Shown piece by piece: positions 50,302-58,564 of a DNA stretch of 64,000 bases (position 1 is its first letter; every line of letters starts with the position of its first letter). A program made the position numbers and the translations under genes. The stretch comes from Candidatus Zixiibacteriota bacterium. Its GTDB lineage: Bacteria > Zixibacteria > MSB-5A5 > DSPP01. The stretch spans positions 5,098 to 69,097 of the forward strand of contig JAKEHY010000025.1 of NCBI GenBank assembly GCA_022614805.1. Direction: 5' to 3'. The notes beneath the pieces are model-generated. The model was given only the letters and a program-made list of their open reading frames with translations, did not search any database and had not been told where the DNA came from.

Positions 50302-50402
50302 AGGAGGGTGTAGGATTCGAACCTACGGGGAGCACTGCCTTGTCAAGGACTACCCCCACCCCGGTATAAGCGGGGCGCATTAAGCCGCTCTGCCAACCCT
50401 CC
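50302..50402 (-). tRNA. Non-canonical class II tRNA with UAU anticodon and a very long variable arm
   Basis: The minus strand folds as a cloverleaf: acceptor GGAGGGT/ACCCTCC, D-arm GCA/TGC with loop GAGCGGCTTAA, anticodon stem CCCCG/CGGGG with loop CTTATAC (anticodon TAT), and T-arm GTAGG/CCTAC with loop TTCGAAT. Between anticodon and T arms are about 31 bases, longer than in Ser or Leu tRNAs, with GGGG/CCCC pairing and an inner CCTT/AAGG hairpin. The discriminator base is T and CCA is not encoded. The body looks like tRNA-Ser, but the anticodon would read AUA. Charging cannot be deduced. Confidence 0.65.
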
Positions 50403-50423
50403 AATGGTTTTGGGAATAAACGA

Positions 50424-50492
50424 TGCCCTGCCCCCGGATTGAACGGGGAAGGCCCGCTTACGAAAGCGGGTTGGTGTCCGATACCGCAGGGC
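50424..50492 (-). tRNA. Non-canonical tRNA-like gene with reduced D-arm and CGU anticodon
   Basis: The minus strand gives acceptor GCCCTGC/GCAGGGC, a minimal D-arm GGT/ACC with loop ATCGGAC, an anticodon stem CCCGC/GCGGG with an eight-base loop (TTTCGTAA, or six base pairs and a six-base loop), and a normal T-arm CCCCG/CGGGG with loop TTCAATC. The anticodon would be CGT (Thr). Discriminator A; CCA not encoded. At 69 bases it is short. It lies 21 bases upstream of the other tRNA on the same strand. Confidence 0.55.
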
Positions 50493-50497
50493 CTGTC

Positions 50498-50530
50498 AGA
50501 AGGCGAAGTGTCAGCTTCGCCTTCTTTTTT
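50498..50530 (+). terminator. Intrinsic terminator
   Basis: AGAAGGCGAAG, loop TGTCAG, CTTCGCCTTC and six T on the plus strand. It lies at the stop codon of the convergent gene and would end transcripts coming from the left. Confidence 0.75.
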
Positions 50531-51047
50531 ACTTATCTTCAATCTTATCTTCTTTTTCCCTAAGTTTCGAGGTCAACTGAACAAAGAGCGTTCCATTTTC
50601 TTTAATTAGTTCAAATAATTCGGGAAGATTTTTTACTTGCCCGTAGGCAGAAACATAGGCATTCTTGGCTTTGAATGAATACCCCTCTTTCTCTAAGTGC
50701 CTCGGCACATCCGATAGCTTCATTTTGGGCGTGCGAAGCAATATGTTCGCCAGTATCGTGCCGAATTGATTGGGGTCATCCGAAGTGATAACCCGAAAAG
50801 AACGCATTTTCGGTTCACTTGGAATGGTTTCTGGTTTAACCTCCGGTAGAGAGGGGATTACCAAGCTATCCCCCAGTTTATCCTGAAGGTCTTTGATGCA
50901 CCGGTCAATCTCTGTAATCTGGGCCTCGACCTGTCCCTGCCTCTGTGAAAGCTCGAACAGTTCCGACTGGAGACGGTTGCGCCGTCTTTGCCAATCCGCC
51001 ACTACTTGCTCCACATTTGTCGCAGACCGTTTCCTCCTGTTCATCAT
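50529..51047 (-). CDS. Coiled-coil protein with a HARE-HTH-like winged helix
   Basis: The 172-residue product has an N-terminal coiled coil (about 10-60, VVADWQRRRNRLQSELFELS and following), a Pro/Glu-rich linker, and a C-terminal domain (FGTILANILLRTPKMKLSDV, HLEKEGYSFKAKNAYVSAYG) that resembles the HARE-HTH or similar winged helices used in DNA-linked proteins. It lies in the accessory block next to the tRNA-like genes and may regulate DNA or phage functions. Family match is by eye only. Confidence 0.5.
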   Translation of the reverse strand: MMNRRKRSATNVEQVVADWQRRRNRLQSELFELSQRQGQVEAQITEIDRCIKDLQDKLGDSLVIPSLPEVKPETIPSEPKMRSFRVITSDDPNQFGTILANILLRTPKMKLSDVPRHLEKEGYSFKAKNAYVSAYGQVKNLPELFELIKENGTLFVQLTSKLREKEDKIEDK

Positions 51048-51854
51048 TTTCCTCCGCGCCCGGACTATGCGGGCGACAATCCATTATAGCCAATGACCGG
51101 GAAAAAGCAAGGAAATTCTGCAAAAAATACTACAATATCTTGTGGTAGATAAGATGTTGGTAACGATTTTTTGGTATGGTTTTTGCTTATGTGAAAAATA
51201 ACGGGCATTGGCCAACTTGGATTAGGCGATTTGGCCAATGGCCGGGTATAACCTATGCGGGTGGGGGGTCTGGGGGGGTTCGGTGGGCGAGGTCACGCTA
51301 GTCAACGAGGCCCGTTGTTACCTCACCCCTCAAGGGTTTCCTGCCCCACCTTTTCCTCGGCTACCCCTCGATTTCCCTTCCTCGACAAGCTTCGGAACTC
51401 CTCGGCTCCGCTCGGAGCAAGCAAGTAGGAGCAAGGCTTAAGGGAAAATTAAGCGTGGGGTTGGGGGGAAGTCAAGGGAGGAAGAACGAACCTAACCCCT
51501 GGCCCCTTCCCGACACGGGAAGGGGAAGGGCGAACGCCGTTCGCCCCTACGTTTTTGGTCTTTTGGTTTTTTGTTTTCGTAGGGGCGAGGCGCCCTCGCC
51601 CGGTGGGGTTTGTGGCGCAGGTTAGGTTTTTCTTAACCTGCGCACCCCGCAGGATACGTCCCGCCGAGGGCGGGGCTTTATCCCGCGCCACATTTACTTT
51701 CACGAAAATTTTAAAGGGGACACCTGTTTCCTCATCAGCTTCCGTCCTTGAGGGTCGGGAAAATCCGGAAAGGGCATAGTGTCCCCGTTTTTCACATCGA
51801 ACGGGTAAGAGCGTATTTCAATCGTCAATCATCAATCCCTCAATCGTCAATCAT
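51048..51854. other. Long non-coding region with palindromes
   Basis: No gene is recognisable in about 800 bases. Seen features: an inverted repeat GGCATTGGCCAA...TTGGCCAATGGCC (about 51207-51244), CCTAACCCCTGGCCCCTTCC with a GGGAAGGGG arm (51490-51530), GGGCGAACGCCGTTCGCCCC (51528-51547), and GTAGGGGCGAGGCGCCCTCGCC (51579-51600). It separates the accessory block from the fibre-like protein genes. Confidence 0.6.
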
Positions 51855-53267
51855 TTAATTATTGGCCACAATCCACCAGTTCGCGCCGTCGCTGATGATG
51901 CTTACGTACTTTAATGGCTGAAGAGAGTAGCTCGGGTTTCCGTCAATGGTTTCGCTTCCGAAAGGTGTGATGGGTTCTGCACATGGAGTCGTACCACCTA
52001 TATGCTTAATGGTATAGGCCCGTCCTTTGATTCCGACGGCAGACGGTAATTCCACTCCACAAGGGACACAAAAATTGTTGTGAACCAGTAACACGCAGTC
52101 GTTTGCATTGAGCTTATGGGGTTCAAGGCACACCGTTGGCGTAACGACAACATGAAATGAAATTGCGCCGTTTACCTGCAGGGGGCTGTTTGGAATCGCT
52201 GCTCCCGTCCCGATGCCAACATTCCCCCCGACAATCACGTCTCCGCCGGCGTTGATGCCGCCGCTGTTGTACAGGTAGCCCATAGAAGAGATGTTTCCCG
52301 AAGCATCGATGGAAGCCACCGGGTTCCCCAGCGCATCCGTACACTCTAAAAAGTTGAAACCACCCCCAACCGGTACCTTGCATAAACCAAGGTTATGTCC
52401 CAGTTCATGCTCAATGGTCGTGGCGCCCGAAGGTTCTATGGAAGCGACGGCCGCGCCCGCGCCGTTTTTCCATTCCGTCAGCTTGCTGACCGACGCGGCG
52501 GGGTCCAAAGAAATTTGCTGCAGTATGCCATCATCCCTGCCTATATATATGCTCCCCTTGCTGGTTTTAATCTCTATGGGAACGGGAGCGGGGAAATTGG
52601 ATATCGTCGGCGAAAAACTGGTCAGCTGTATGGCGGGCGTGGCGATGATGCCGTCGGAAGCACAGCTTACCAAAGTTGCGCCGGAGCTGTTTTTTATCTC
52701 CATCAATGGGGACGTCTGTAGGGGGGAAGCATGAATCGTAAGCGGCGTTTGGACGGGGCCGGGGCCAGACAACACCATATTTTTCGCATTCATTGCGCCA
52801 GCCACGGCCAGGTCGCTTTGAATCGAGACGTCGCCGGAGATGACCCCGCCGGTGGCACCGTCCACCGTCCCCACCCGCGCCGAGTAGGGAACAGAGGTCA
52901 ACTGCGTGCGCGGAGAGGCCTCCGGGTCGGCCCCGACCGAAACCCCCACCCAGAGATTGGCGTTGGAAAATAAACTCGCCGGCAAGGGCTGCTCCGACCC
53001 CAGAACTACGTTAAAAAGCCCGCCGGTGGTGTTCACGCTGAAAGTATCCGACCACAAGGCCGGATTGAGGCCGGAAGCCTCGTCGTAAATCCGAACGGCG
53101 ACCGAGTAGCTGGCGTTCGGCACCGGATTGCCGGAGCCATCTTTCAGGATACCCTGGAAATTGATGAGTTGGGGCACCGCTCCAAGGGCTGCACTTGGGG
53201 CAAGCGCCGTGAACATCGAGCAGAAAAGCAGAATCCCCGCTCCCAAAAGCATTGTGGTGCGTTTCAT
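51855..53267 (-). CDS. Exported tail-fibre-like surface protein, C-terminal cap type SDGANWW
   Basis: The 470-residue product (ATG 53267) has a signal peptide ending ALAPSAALGA and the family N-terminal domain: VPQLINFQGILKDGSGNPVP, SYSVAVRIYDEASG, TTGGLFNVVLGS, SPRTQLTSVPYSARVGTVDGATGG. The middle is beta-rich with loose repeats (SGPGPVQTPLTIHASPLQTS). The C-terminus (GSETIDGNPSYSL, YVSIISDGANWWIVANN) is a compact cap also found at the ends of phage and surface fibres. Such proteins are likely trimeric rods on the cell surface; the ligand is unknown. Confidence 0.75.
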   Translation of the reverse strand: MKRTTMLLGAGILLFCSMFTALAPSAALGAVPQLINFQGILKDGSGNPVPNASYSVAVRIYDEASGLNPALWSDTFSVNTTGGLFNVVLGSEQPLPASLFSNANLWVGVSVGADPEASPRTQLTSVPYSARVGTVDGATGGVISGDVSIQSDLAVAGAMNAKNMVLSGPGPVQTPLTIHASPLQTSPLMEIKNSSGATLVSCASDGIIATPAIQLTSFSPTISNFPAPVPIEIKTSKGSIYIGRDDGILQQISLDPAASVSKLTEWKNGAGAAVASIEPSGATTIEHELGHNLGLCKVPVGGGFNFLECTDALGNPVASIDASGNISSMGYLYNSGGINAGGDVIVGGNVGIGTGAAIPNSPLQVNGAISFHVVVTPTVCLEPHKLNANDCVLLVHNNFCVPCGVELPSAVGIKGRAYTIKHIGGTTPCAEPITPFGSETIDGNPSYSLQPLKYVSIISDGANWWIVANN

Positions 53268-53333
53268 GAAAACCTCCCTTTGGGTTTTGTGAGGACAGGT
53301 CTTATGCCTGCCCGTTTCCTTTTGTTCAGACAT

Positions 53334-53650
53334 AGTTCAACCCTTTCGGCAAATTTCCCTCCCTCCTTTCGCCGTTTGAAATGCCTTAAATCAGTGGCTG
53401 AAAGATAACCAACCCGGAGGGCCTGTCAAGGAAAAAGGGCGGGATGAACGAACCTAACCCCCTCCCCCCCTTCCCAGAGCGGGAAGGGGCCAGGGGTTAG
53501 GTAAAAAAAGGGCGGGTTTGTTTATCCCGACTTGCTCCGACCCCAATTTTCTTGGGGAAAGGAACTGAAGACGGGAAAAACCCGCCGCTTTATTGAAGTT
53601 AGGTTGCCATTGTAAGGGCGAGGCATGCCTCGCCCCTACGTCGGCAAAAA
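53334..53650. other. Non-coding region with inverted repeats
   Basis: No gene seen. It contains CTAACCCC...GGGGTTAG arms around 53452-53501 and the palindrome GGGCGAGGCATGCCTCGCCC (53616-53635), the latter ending near the aquaporin stop codon. Confidence 0.6.
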
Positions 53651-54397
53651 TTACCGCGCGCCGACCTTCGCCTCCGGCCGGATGATGTGGGAGAGTTCCG
53701 CCCACGGGCTGGAAGCCGCCTTGGTTACTTTGCCGCCGGCCAAACGCACGAGATACGGGGCAACGATGGCGCCCAAAATCGGCCCGACCCAGTACACCCA
53801 CTGGTCGGTCCAGTATCCGGAGCCGGCCGCCGCGCCGAACGAGCGCGCCGGGTTCAAAGCCGCACCGGTCAAAGGCCCGGCCACCAGCGTGCAGAATCCG
53901 AGCGCGCATCCGACGGCCCAGGGGGCCGCGTTTTTGGAGATGCGCTCATCGGACATACAGGCCAGGAAGCAAGCCACGAAAATACAGGTGAATAACAGTT
54001 CAATCAAGACCGCCCCGATGGTGGAAACCCCGCTGCCGACCACCGGCGTGCCCAAAAGCACCGGTTCCCACGCGGAGGCCGGAAACATCCCCCGCGTGAC
54101 CAGCCCGGCTACCAGGGCGCCGACCAGTTGCGCGGCGATGTAAAACATAGCGGTCTGTATTCCGATCCGCCCGGCGAAAAAATGCCCGATGGTGACCGCC
54201 GGGCTGATGTGCCCGCCCGAGCTGTGCATGGTGAAGGTTAGAAGCGCCGTGAAGACGAAAACGTTCGCCAGCGCGATTCCGACCCAGCCGATGTTCCCCC
54301 CGCTCATAACGTCGGCGGAGAAGGCCCCGGTCACCGTTAAAACGAAGATGAAACTGGCAATCATCTCCGTCAAAACCGGTCTATATGTTTTTTCCAT
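53651..54397 (-). CDS. Aquaporin/MIP channel with SPA instead of the first NPA
   Basis: The 248-residue product has six membrane spans and the two MIP half-helices. The second is normal (ALNPARSFG, Asn182 to Arg185), but the first reads GGHISPAVTIG, with Ser65 where Asn is almost always present. Loop residues fit a water-selective channel more than a glycerol facilitator, but this is uncertain. GGAGG lies before ATG 54397. It is a housekeeping-type gene set between two fibre-like protein genes. Confidence 0.85.
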   Translation of the reverse strand: MEKTYRPVLTEMIASFIFVLTVTGAFSADVMSGGNIGWVGIALANVFVFTALLTFTMHSSGGHISPAVTIGHFFAGRIGIQTAMFYIAAQLVGALVAGLVTRGMFPASAWEPVLLGTPVVGSGVSTIGAVLIELLFTCIFVACFLACMSDERISKNAAPWAVGCALGFCTLVAGPLTGAALNPARSFGAAAGSGYWTDQWVYWVGPILGAIVAPYLVRLAGGKVTKAASSPWAELSHIIRPEAKVGAR

Positions 54398-54593
54398 AAC
54401 ACCTCCTTGGTTGCCTTGTTAATGGAAAGAAATACCCGCTTCTTTGCTGCTATAATTTTACATTTAACCCCCGCCCTTGTTCCAGCAGCTTATAAGTCGT
54501 TGGTTTACAATAGAATACCCATATCTCCCTTCCGTGTTTCGGGCTTGTCCCGAAGCTTGTCGAGGGGAAGGGGGCTGGGGGTTAGGTTACTAA

Positions 54594-55979
54594 TTATTTC
54601 GCTATCACCCACCAGTTCGCCCCATCGCTGACGATGGTTACAAACTCGTTTGCCGTTGAAAGAACATAGTTGCCCGCCCCGTCAATGGTCTCGCTTCCGA
54701 ATGGGTCTATGGTAACGCCATTTAAAGGCAGTGTTGGCGGCAGATACTTGACGGTATACTGTCTTCCGGCTATGCCAACCGCTGACGGTAAATCGATGGT
54801 AATGCTGGAACTGACGAGGGAGCACAAAATCACGCTGTGTTCGCCGGTAAGGGTGAGATTGGAGGTGGTATTGGTGATGGCTGTGGCCAAAGCGCCGTTT
54901 ATCTGCAGCTTGCTGTTTGCCGGCGCCATCGCCCCGACGCTGACGTTGTCGCCAAAGCTGCTTGCCCCCATCGTGTGTAGGCCGCCGTCCGGGCCGACCG
55001 TGAGCAAAGGAGACCCCGCGCTGTTTTTCATCTCCATAAAATTGGCGGTTTGCCCCGCCACTCCTTGAATTTCGAGACCGGGCAGTGCCGGGCTGGATGT
55101 GGGCAGGAGAATAAAAATACGGGGAGCGCCGGAAAAGGCGCCATCCGGGCCAACCGAGCCGACGGTGAAACCGTCTGCATCCACGTAATCCACGATATTG
55201 CCGGCCAAAGGCGCCAGAAAGCGGGTGGTTCCCGTAAAGCTGCTCGGCTTGAATGCGTGCAGGCCGCCGGTTGGGTCAACGTTAAGCAGGGGCGTTCCCG
55301 CCGCATTTTGAATCTGCAGCAAATTGCCGGTCTGGCGCAGCCCGCCCTGGATGAGCATCGTGGGCTTACTATCGTCGGGCGGGGGTAAAAGCATCATATT
55401 GGGAGCGGTCAGCCCTCCGTCCGGGCCAACATACCAGCAGGGATTGACGCCGCCCGCCTCGAAAATTTCCAGAAGATTGGCGGTCTGGCCCTCGGCGCCC
55501 TGGATTACGAGACCGGGCGTAATCGGGTTCGGAGGATGAGCCATCATCGTCCCGGCCACGTTTAAATCACCGTTTAACGTACCCCCTTTAGCCCCGTCGA
55601 TGGTTCGGACGTGAAAGGCACGGGGCACGGATGCAAGCCGGATTCTTGGTGTTATTACTTCTGAATTCACGACCATTTCTAACCAGAGGGGAACAATTTT
55701 GAAAAGTGAATCGGGTATGGGTGTAACCGAACCCAAATTGAGTGTGAATAACCCGCCCGATACCGCTACAGAACTATGGGTCTCTTCATACAACGGGACA
55801 CCACCGGTAGGTTCGTTATACAGGTGAGACTCCATTGGATAGTTCCCATCTGGAATGGAACCTCCGGGAAGTGTTATCCTGCCCTGAATAAGAGCATATT
55901 CCTCGATGTCCTGTCCCCACGCTGCCGAGCCGAGGAATAAAACCATCCCCATTGCCCACAAGATTTGTAACCGTCTCAT
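54594..55979 (-). CDS. Exported tail-fibre-like surface protein, cap type SDGANWW
   Basis: The 461-residue product starts with a signal peptide (MRRLQILWAMGMVLFLGSAAWG) and a divergent form of the family N-terminal domain (YALIQGRITLPGGSIPDGNY, SGGLFTLNLGSV, TPRIRLASVPRAFHVRTIDG). The middle holds four or five repeats of about 40 residues with PGLVIQGAEGQTANLLEI and VGPDGGLHTMGASSF. The C-terminus (GSETIDGAGNYVL, VTIVSDGANWWVIAK) is the same cap type as in the product of 51855-53267. Probably a surface fibre. Confidence 0.75.
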   Translation of the reverse strand: MRRLQILWAMGMVLFLGSAAWGQDIEEYALIQGRITLPGGSIPDGNYPMESHLYNEPTGGVPLYEETHSSVAVSGGLFTLNLGSVTPIPDSLFKIVPLWLEMVVNSEVITPRIRLASVPRAFHVRTIDGAKGGTLNGDLNVAGTMMAHPPNPITPGLVIQGAEGQTANLLEIFEAGGVNPCWYVGPDGGLTAPNMMLLPPPDDSKPTMLIQGGLRQTGNLLQIQNAAGTPLLNVDPTGGLHAFKPSSFTGTTRFLAPLAGNIVDYVDADGFTVGSVGPDGAFSGAPRIFILLPTSSPALPGLEIQGVAGQTANFMEMKNSAGSPLLTVGPDGGLHTMGASSFGDNVSVGAMAPANSKLQINGALATAITNTTSNLTLTGEHSVILCSLVSSSITIDLPSAVGIAGRQYTVKYLPPTLPLNGVTIDPFGSETIDGAGNYVLSTANEFVTIVSDGANWWVIAK

Positions 55980-56125
55980 TTGAAACCTCCTTTTGGGTTT
56001 TTTGTTCCACTTCGCCTCATCTTCGTTGCACTTAACCCCCCCAACGTTCCTTCTTCAATGGAGAAGGAACGAAATGGGATACCCGATTGCTTGGGCTCCC
56101 TTGCCGTCGTGAGGGGAAGCAAAGC

Positions 56126-58546
56126 TTATTCCTCCTTTTCCCAGCTTTCCATAAGGAATTGTTCGCCGGTGAGTTCTTCGATTTTGCGAACCAGTTTTTC
56201 CATATTTACTTTGACCACCCGGCCGGTCTTGACGTTTTTGGAATAAAAAACCCATTCGCCAGTTGCTGTGTCATGTGGGGAAAGTAGAGAGAAGTTCCCC
56301 GCCGCATCCATAGCATACAATTCTCCGAAGGAGGAAAGAACGCCCGAGTGTCCGACAGATGGAGAAGGTATTGCCGCATCTTCCAACATCACTGGCCCGG
56401 AGACTTCCAATCTGTAAGCGGGGCTGGTCGTCCCGATGCCAACATTGCCAGAGAAATTCGCACCGGCAGAGAAATTCGCACCGGCATTGTTAATGCGCAT
56501 CTGTTCCACCCCCGACGTGGAAAAGGCGATTTGATTCCCGGTCGGCCAAAACATTCCCGTATTCAAATTTCCTACAAATGAATATGCAGGAGCGGAAGCA
56601 CTTCCAGGGCTTGCGGAAACTTGGCCAGTTGAGGTAATTGACATCCGGGTAACGTTTCCGTTCGTGCGCAAATCCAGCCGGTTGTTGGCGCCGTCGTAAA
56701 CGATTCCACCGTCCGCGATGCTGCCGGGTTCGCCAAACAAAACGCCCCGGTCGGAAGCGGTGGGGGAGAGAATGGATACGAAGTTATGCGTATTGTTTTC
56801 AAAAATTCCGACCGAGTTACCGTCCGCCGTTACCGCTCCCGCACTGCCCTTGTGAACGTGCAGCGTTTGCTCCGGACTGAACGTCCCAATGCCAATGTTG
56901 CCACTGGATTTGATTGAGACTTTTTCTGCACCGTTTGCAAGCAAAGCCAGACTGTTGTCGGAACCTCGATGGATTACTCCACCAGCGAATGACTGGCCGC
57001 TGGTACTGAACAGAACACCTCGATCCGAAGCATCCGGAGCAAGGATGGATACATAGCTATTAGTACTGTTTTCAAAAATTCCAACCGAATTGCCGTCCGC
57101 CGTCACTGCTCCAGCGCTCCCTTTTAAGGCGTGGAGTGGTCCCTCGGGGGCATTTGTTCCAATTCCCACTCCCCCGGCGGCACGGATTAGAAACTGATTG
57201 TCGCCGGTGGAAACAAAATCGGCATTGACGCTGTTATCTGCCCAAACGAAAGAGCCATGGGTTATTGCCTTGGCCCGACGACCAGCAGCAAATGAATTAG
57301 TGCCGAAAGCTTTGTTTGCAACACCACCGGGAACGGTCGCGTAAAGCCCGCTGGCGGTGTCATACAGCCCTCCGCCAACTGTGCAATGGAAGCCGTTGGC
57401 CACGTTGCCAGAGCCACCGCCAACGGTAGCGGCGATGTCCGTTGCCCAGTTTGCCGCACCGCCGCTTACCACAGAGGCAAGACCGGATGCGCTATTCCCG
57501 GCTCCACCTCCAACTGTTGAGCTATCGCCGCTGGCTATGTTGGCCTGGCCACCCCCGATGGTCGAATTGATTCCAAGTGCCGAATTGGAATCGACGAACA
57601 GGGAGCCGCCCCCACCGGCTACGACCGAATACGGTCCACGGGCATGGTTAAATCTACCACCGCCGACCGTAGCGGCGGAAGCGCTGGCGGTGTTGCCCAC
57701 CCCGCCAGCAACTGTAGCCTCCCCGCTGGCGGTGTTGTCGCCACCACCACCGATCGTTGAAAAATTACCGCTGGTGATGTTCTGAATGCCACCGCCGATG
57801 GTGGAATTTAGCCCTGAGGCGGAGTTGGAATCTGCCGCTGTGGAGCCGCCACCCCCGGTTATCACCGAAAAATCGCCGCGCGCCCGATTGTGCCTGCCCC
57901 CACCCACGGTGGAATGATTCCCGGTGGCAAAATTGCGGGAGCCGCCCCCGATTGTCGAAACAGGTCCGGTTGCGGTATCGCCCGCGCCCCCGCTGACCGT
58001 AGCATAGTCCGCACCGGCCACGTTATCCGCCCCAGCCACAAAGGCGTCAATTCCCGTATTCGTATGCCCCGGGCCGATGGAAACTTTGCTGGTTATGGTT
58101 CCTCCGGAAGCGCCGTCCACCGAGTTGACCCGATACCCATACGCCACGGACGCTAACTTTTGCCTCGGCGTCATCTCCAGGTCGGGTGAAACGGTAACAC
58201 CCAAATAACGTGAGCTATCGCTTAACACCGCGTCCGGTATTCCCCCTACGGTAGCTGAACCTAAAAGCACCGTAAAAAGCCCGCCGGTAGTCCCCACCGA
58301 CTGGGTCTCGGACCAGAGCAGCGTGCCGCCCGATGGGGCGTCGTAAATCTTGAACGTGACCGAATAGGTGCTGTTGGCCACCGGGTTGCCGCTCCCATCC
58401 CGCAGGATGCCCTGGAAGTTGATGAGCTGGGGGACGGCTGCCTCGGCTACGCTCGGGACAAGTCCGAAAATCGCTATCGTCCACAGCGCCAAAAGCGCTG
58501 TCAGTAGGCCGGGTTTCCAACCCGGCAAAAACGTTATGCGTTTCAT
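56126..58546 (-). CDS. Exported fibre protein with YadA-like 16-residue repeats, helical cap
   Basis: The 806-residue product (ATG 58546) carries the N-terminal LINFQGILRDGSGNPV domain and, from about residue 150 to 430, many repeats such as STIGGGSRNFATGNH that should form a left-handed beta-roll as in trimeric autotransporter heads. Two KGSAGAVTADGNSVGIFEN modules follow. The C-terminal cap (GEWVFYSKNVKTGRVVKVN, MEKLVRKIEELTGEQF) is a hairpin plus helix, probably a trimer foot; there is no S74 chaperone. The signal peptide contains FLPGWKPGLL, which is encoded by a REP-like palindrome absent from the paralogs. Confidence 0.75.
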   Translation of the reverse strand: MKRITFLPGWKPGLLTALLALWTIAIFGLVPSVAEAAVPQLINFQGILRDGSGNPVANSTYSVTFKIYDAPSGGTLLWSETQSVGTTGGLFTVLLGSATVGGIPDAVLSDSSRYLGVTVSPDLEMTPRQKLASVAYGYRVNSVDGASGGTITSKVSIGPGHTNTGIDAFVAGADNVAGADYATVSGGAGDTATGPVSTIGGGSRNFATGNHSTVGGGRHNRARGDFSVITGGGGSTAADSNSASGLNSTIGGGIQNITSGNFSTIGGGGDNTASGEATVAGGVGNTASASAATVGGGRFNHARGPYSVVAGGGGSLFVDSNSALGINSTIGGGQANIASGDSSTVGGGAGNSASGLASVVSGGAANWATDIAATVGGGSGNVANGFHCTVGGGLYDTASGLYATVPGGVANKAFGTNSFAAGRRAKAITHGSFVWADNSVNADFVSTGDNQFLIRAAGGVGIGTNAPEGPLHALKGSAGAVTADGNSVGIFENSTNSYVSILAPDASDRGVLFSTSGQSFAGGVIHRGSDNSLALLANGAEKVSIKSSGNIGIGTFSPEQTLHVHKGSAGAVTADGNSVGIFENNTHNFVSILSPTASDRGVLFGEPGSIADGGIVYDGANNRLDLRTNGNVTRMSITSTGQVSASPGSASAPAYSFVGNLNTGMFWPTGNQIAFSTSGVEQMRINNAGANFSAGANFSGNVGIGTTSPAYRLEVSGPVMLEDAAIPSPSVGHSGVLSSFGELYAMDAAGNFSLLSPHDTATGEWVFYSKNVKTGRVVKVNMEKLVRKIEELTGEQFLMESWEKEE
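58504..58526. repeat. REP-like palindrome inside the signal-peptide coding sequence
   Basis: GTAGGCCGGGTTTCC then AACCCGGC. It is the same as the intergenic unit at 21906-21928 except for one loop base. Read on the minus strand in frame it encodes LPGWKPGLL. Confidence 0.8.
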
Positions 58547-58564
58547 CACGCACCTCCTTTGGAT

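Noticed and set aside
50186-50542. 118-codon frame across the tRNA-like genes
   Set aside because: It is a translation of the tRNA-like genes and a terminator hairpin; no ribosome site.
51238-51441. Possible small gene in the long gap
   Set aside because: Composition is that of repeat DNA (Pro/Ser/Arg-rich), with no ribosome site and no recognisable domain.
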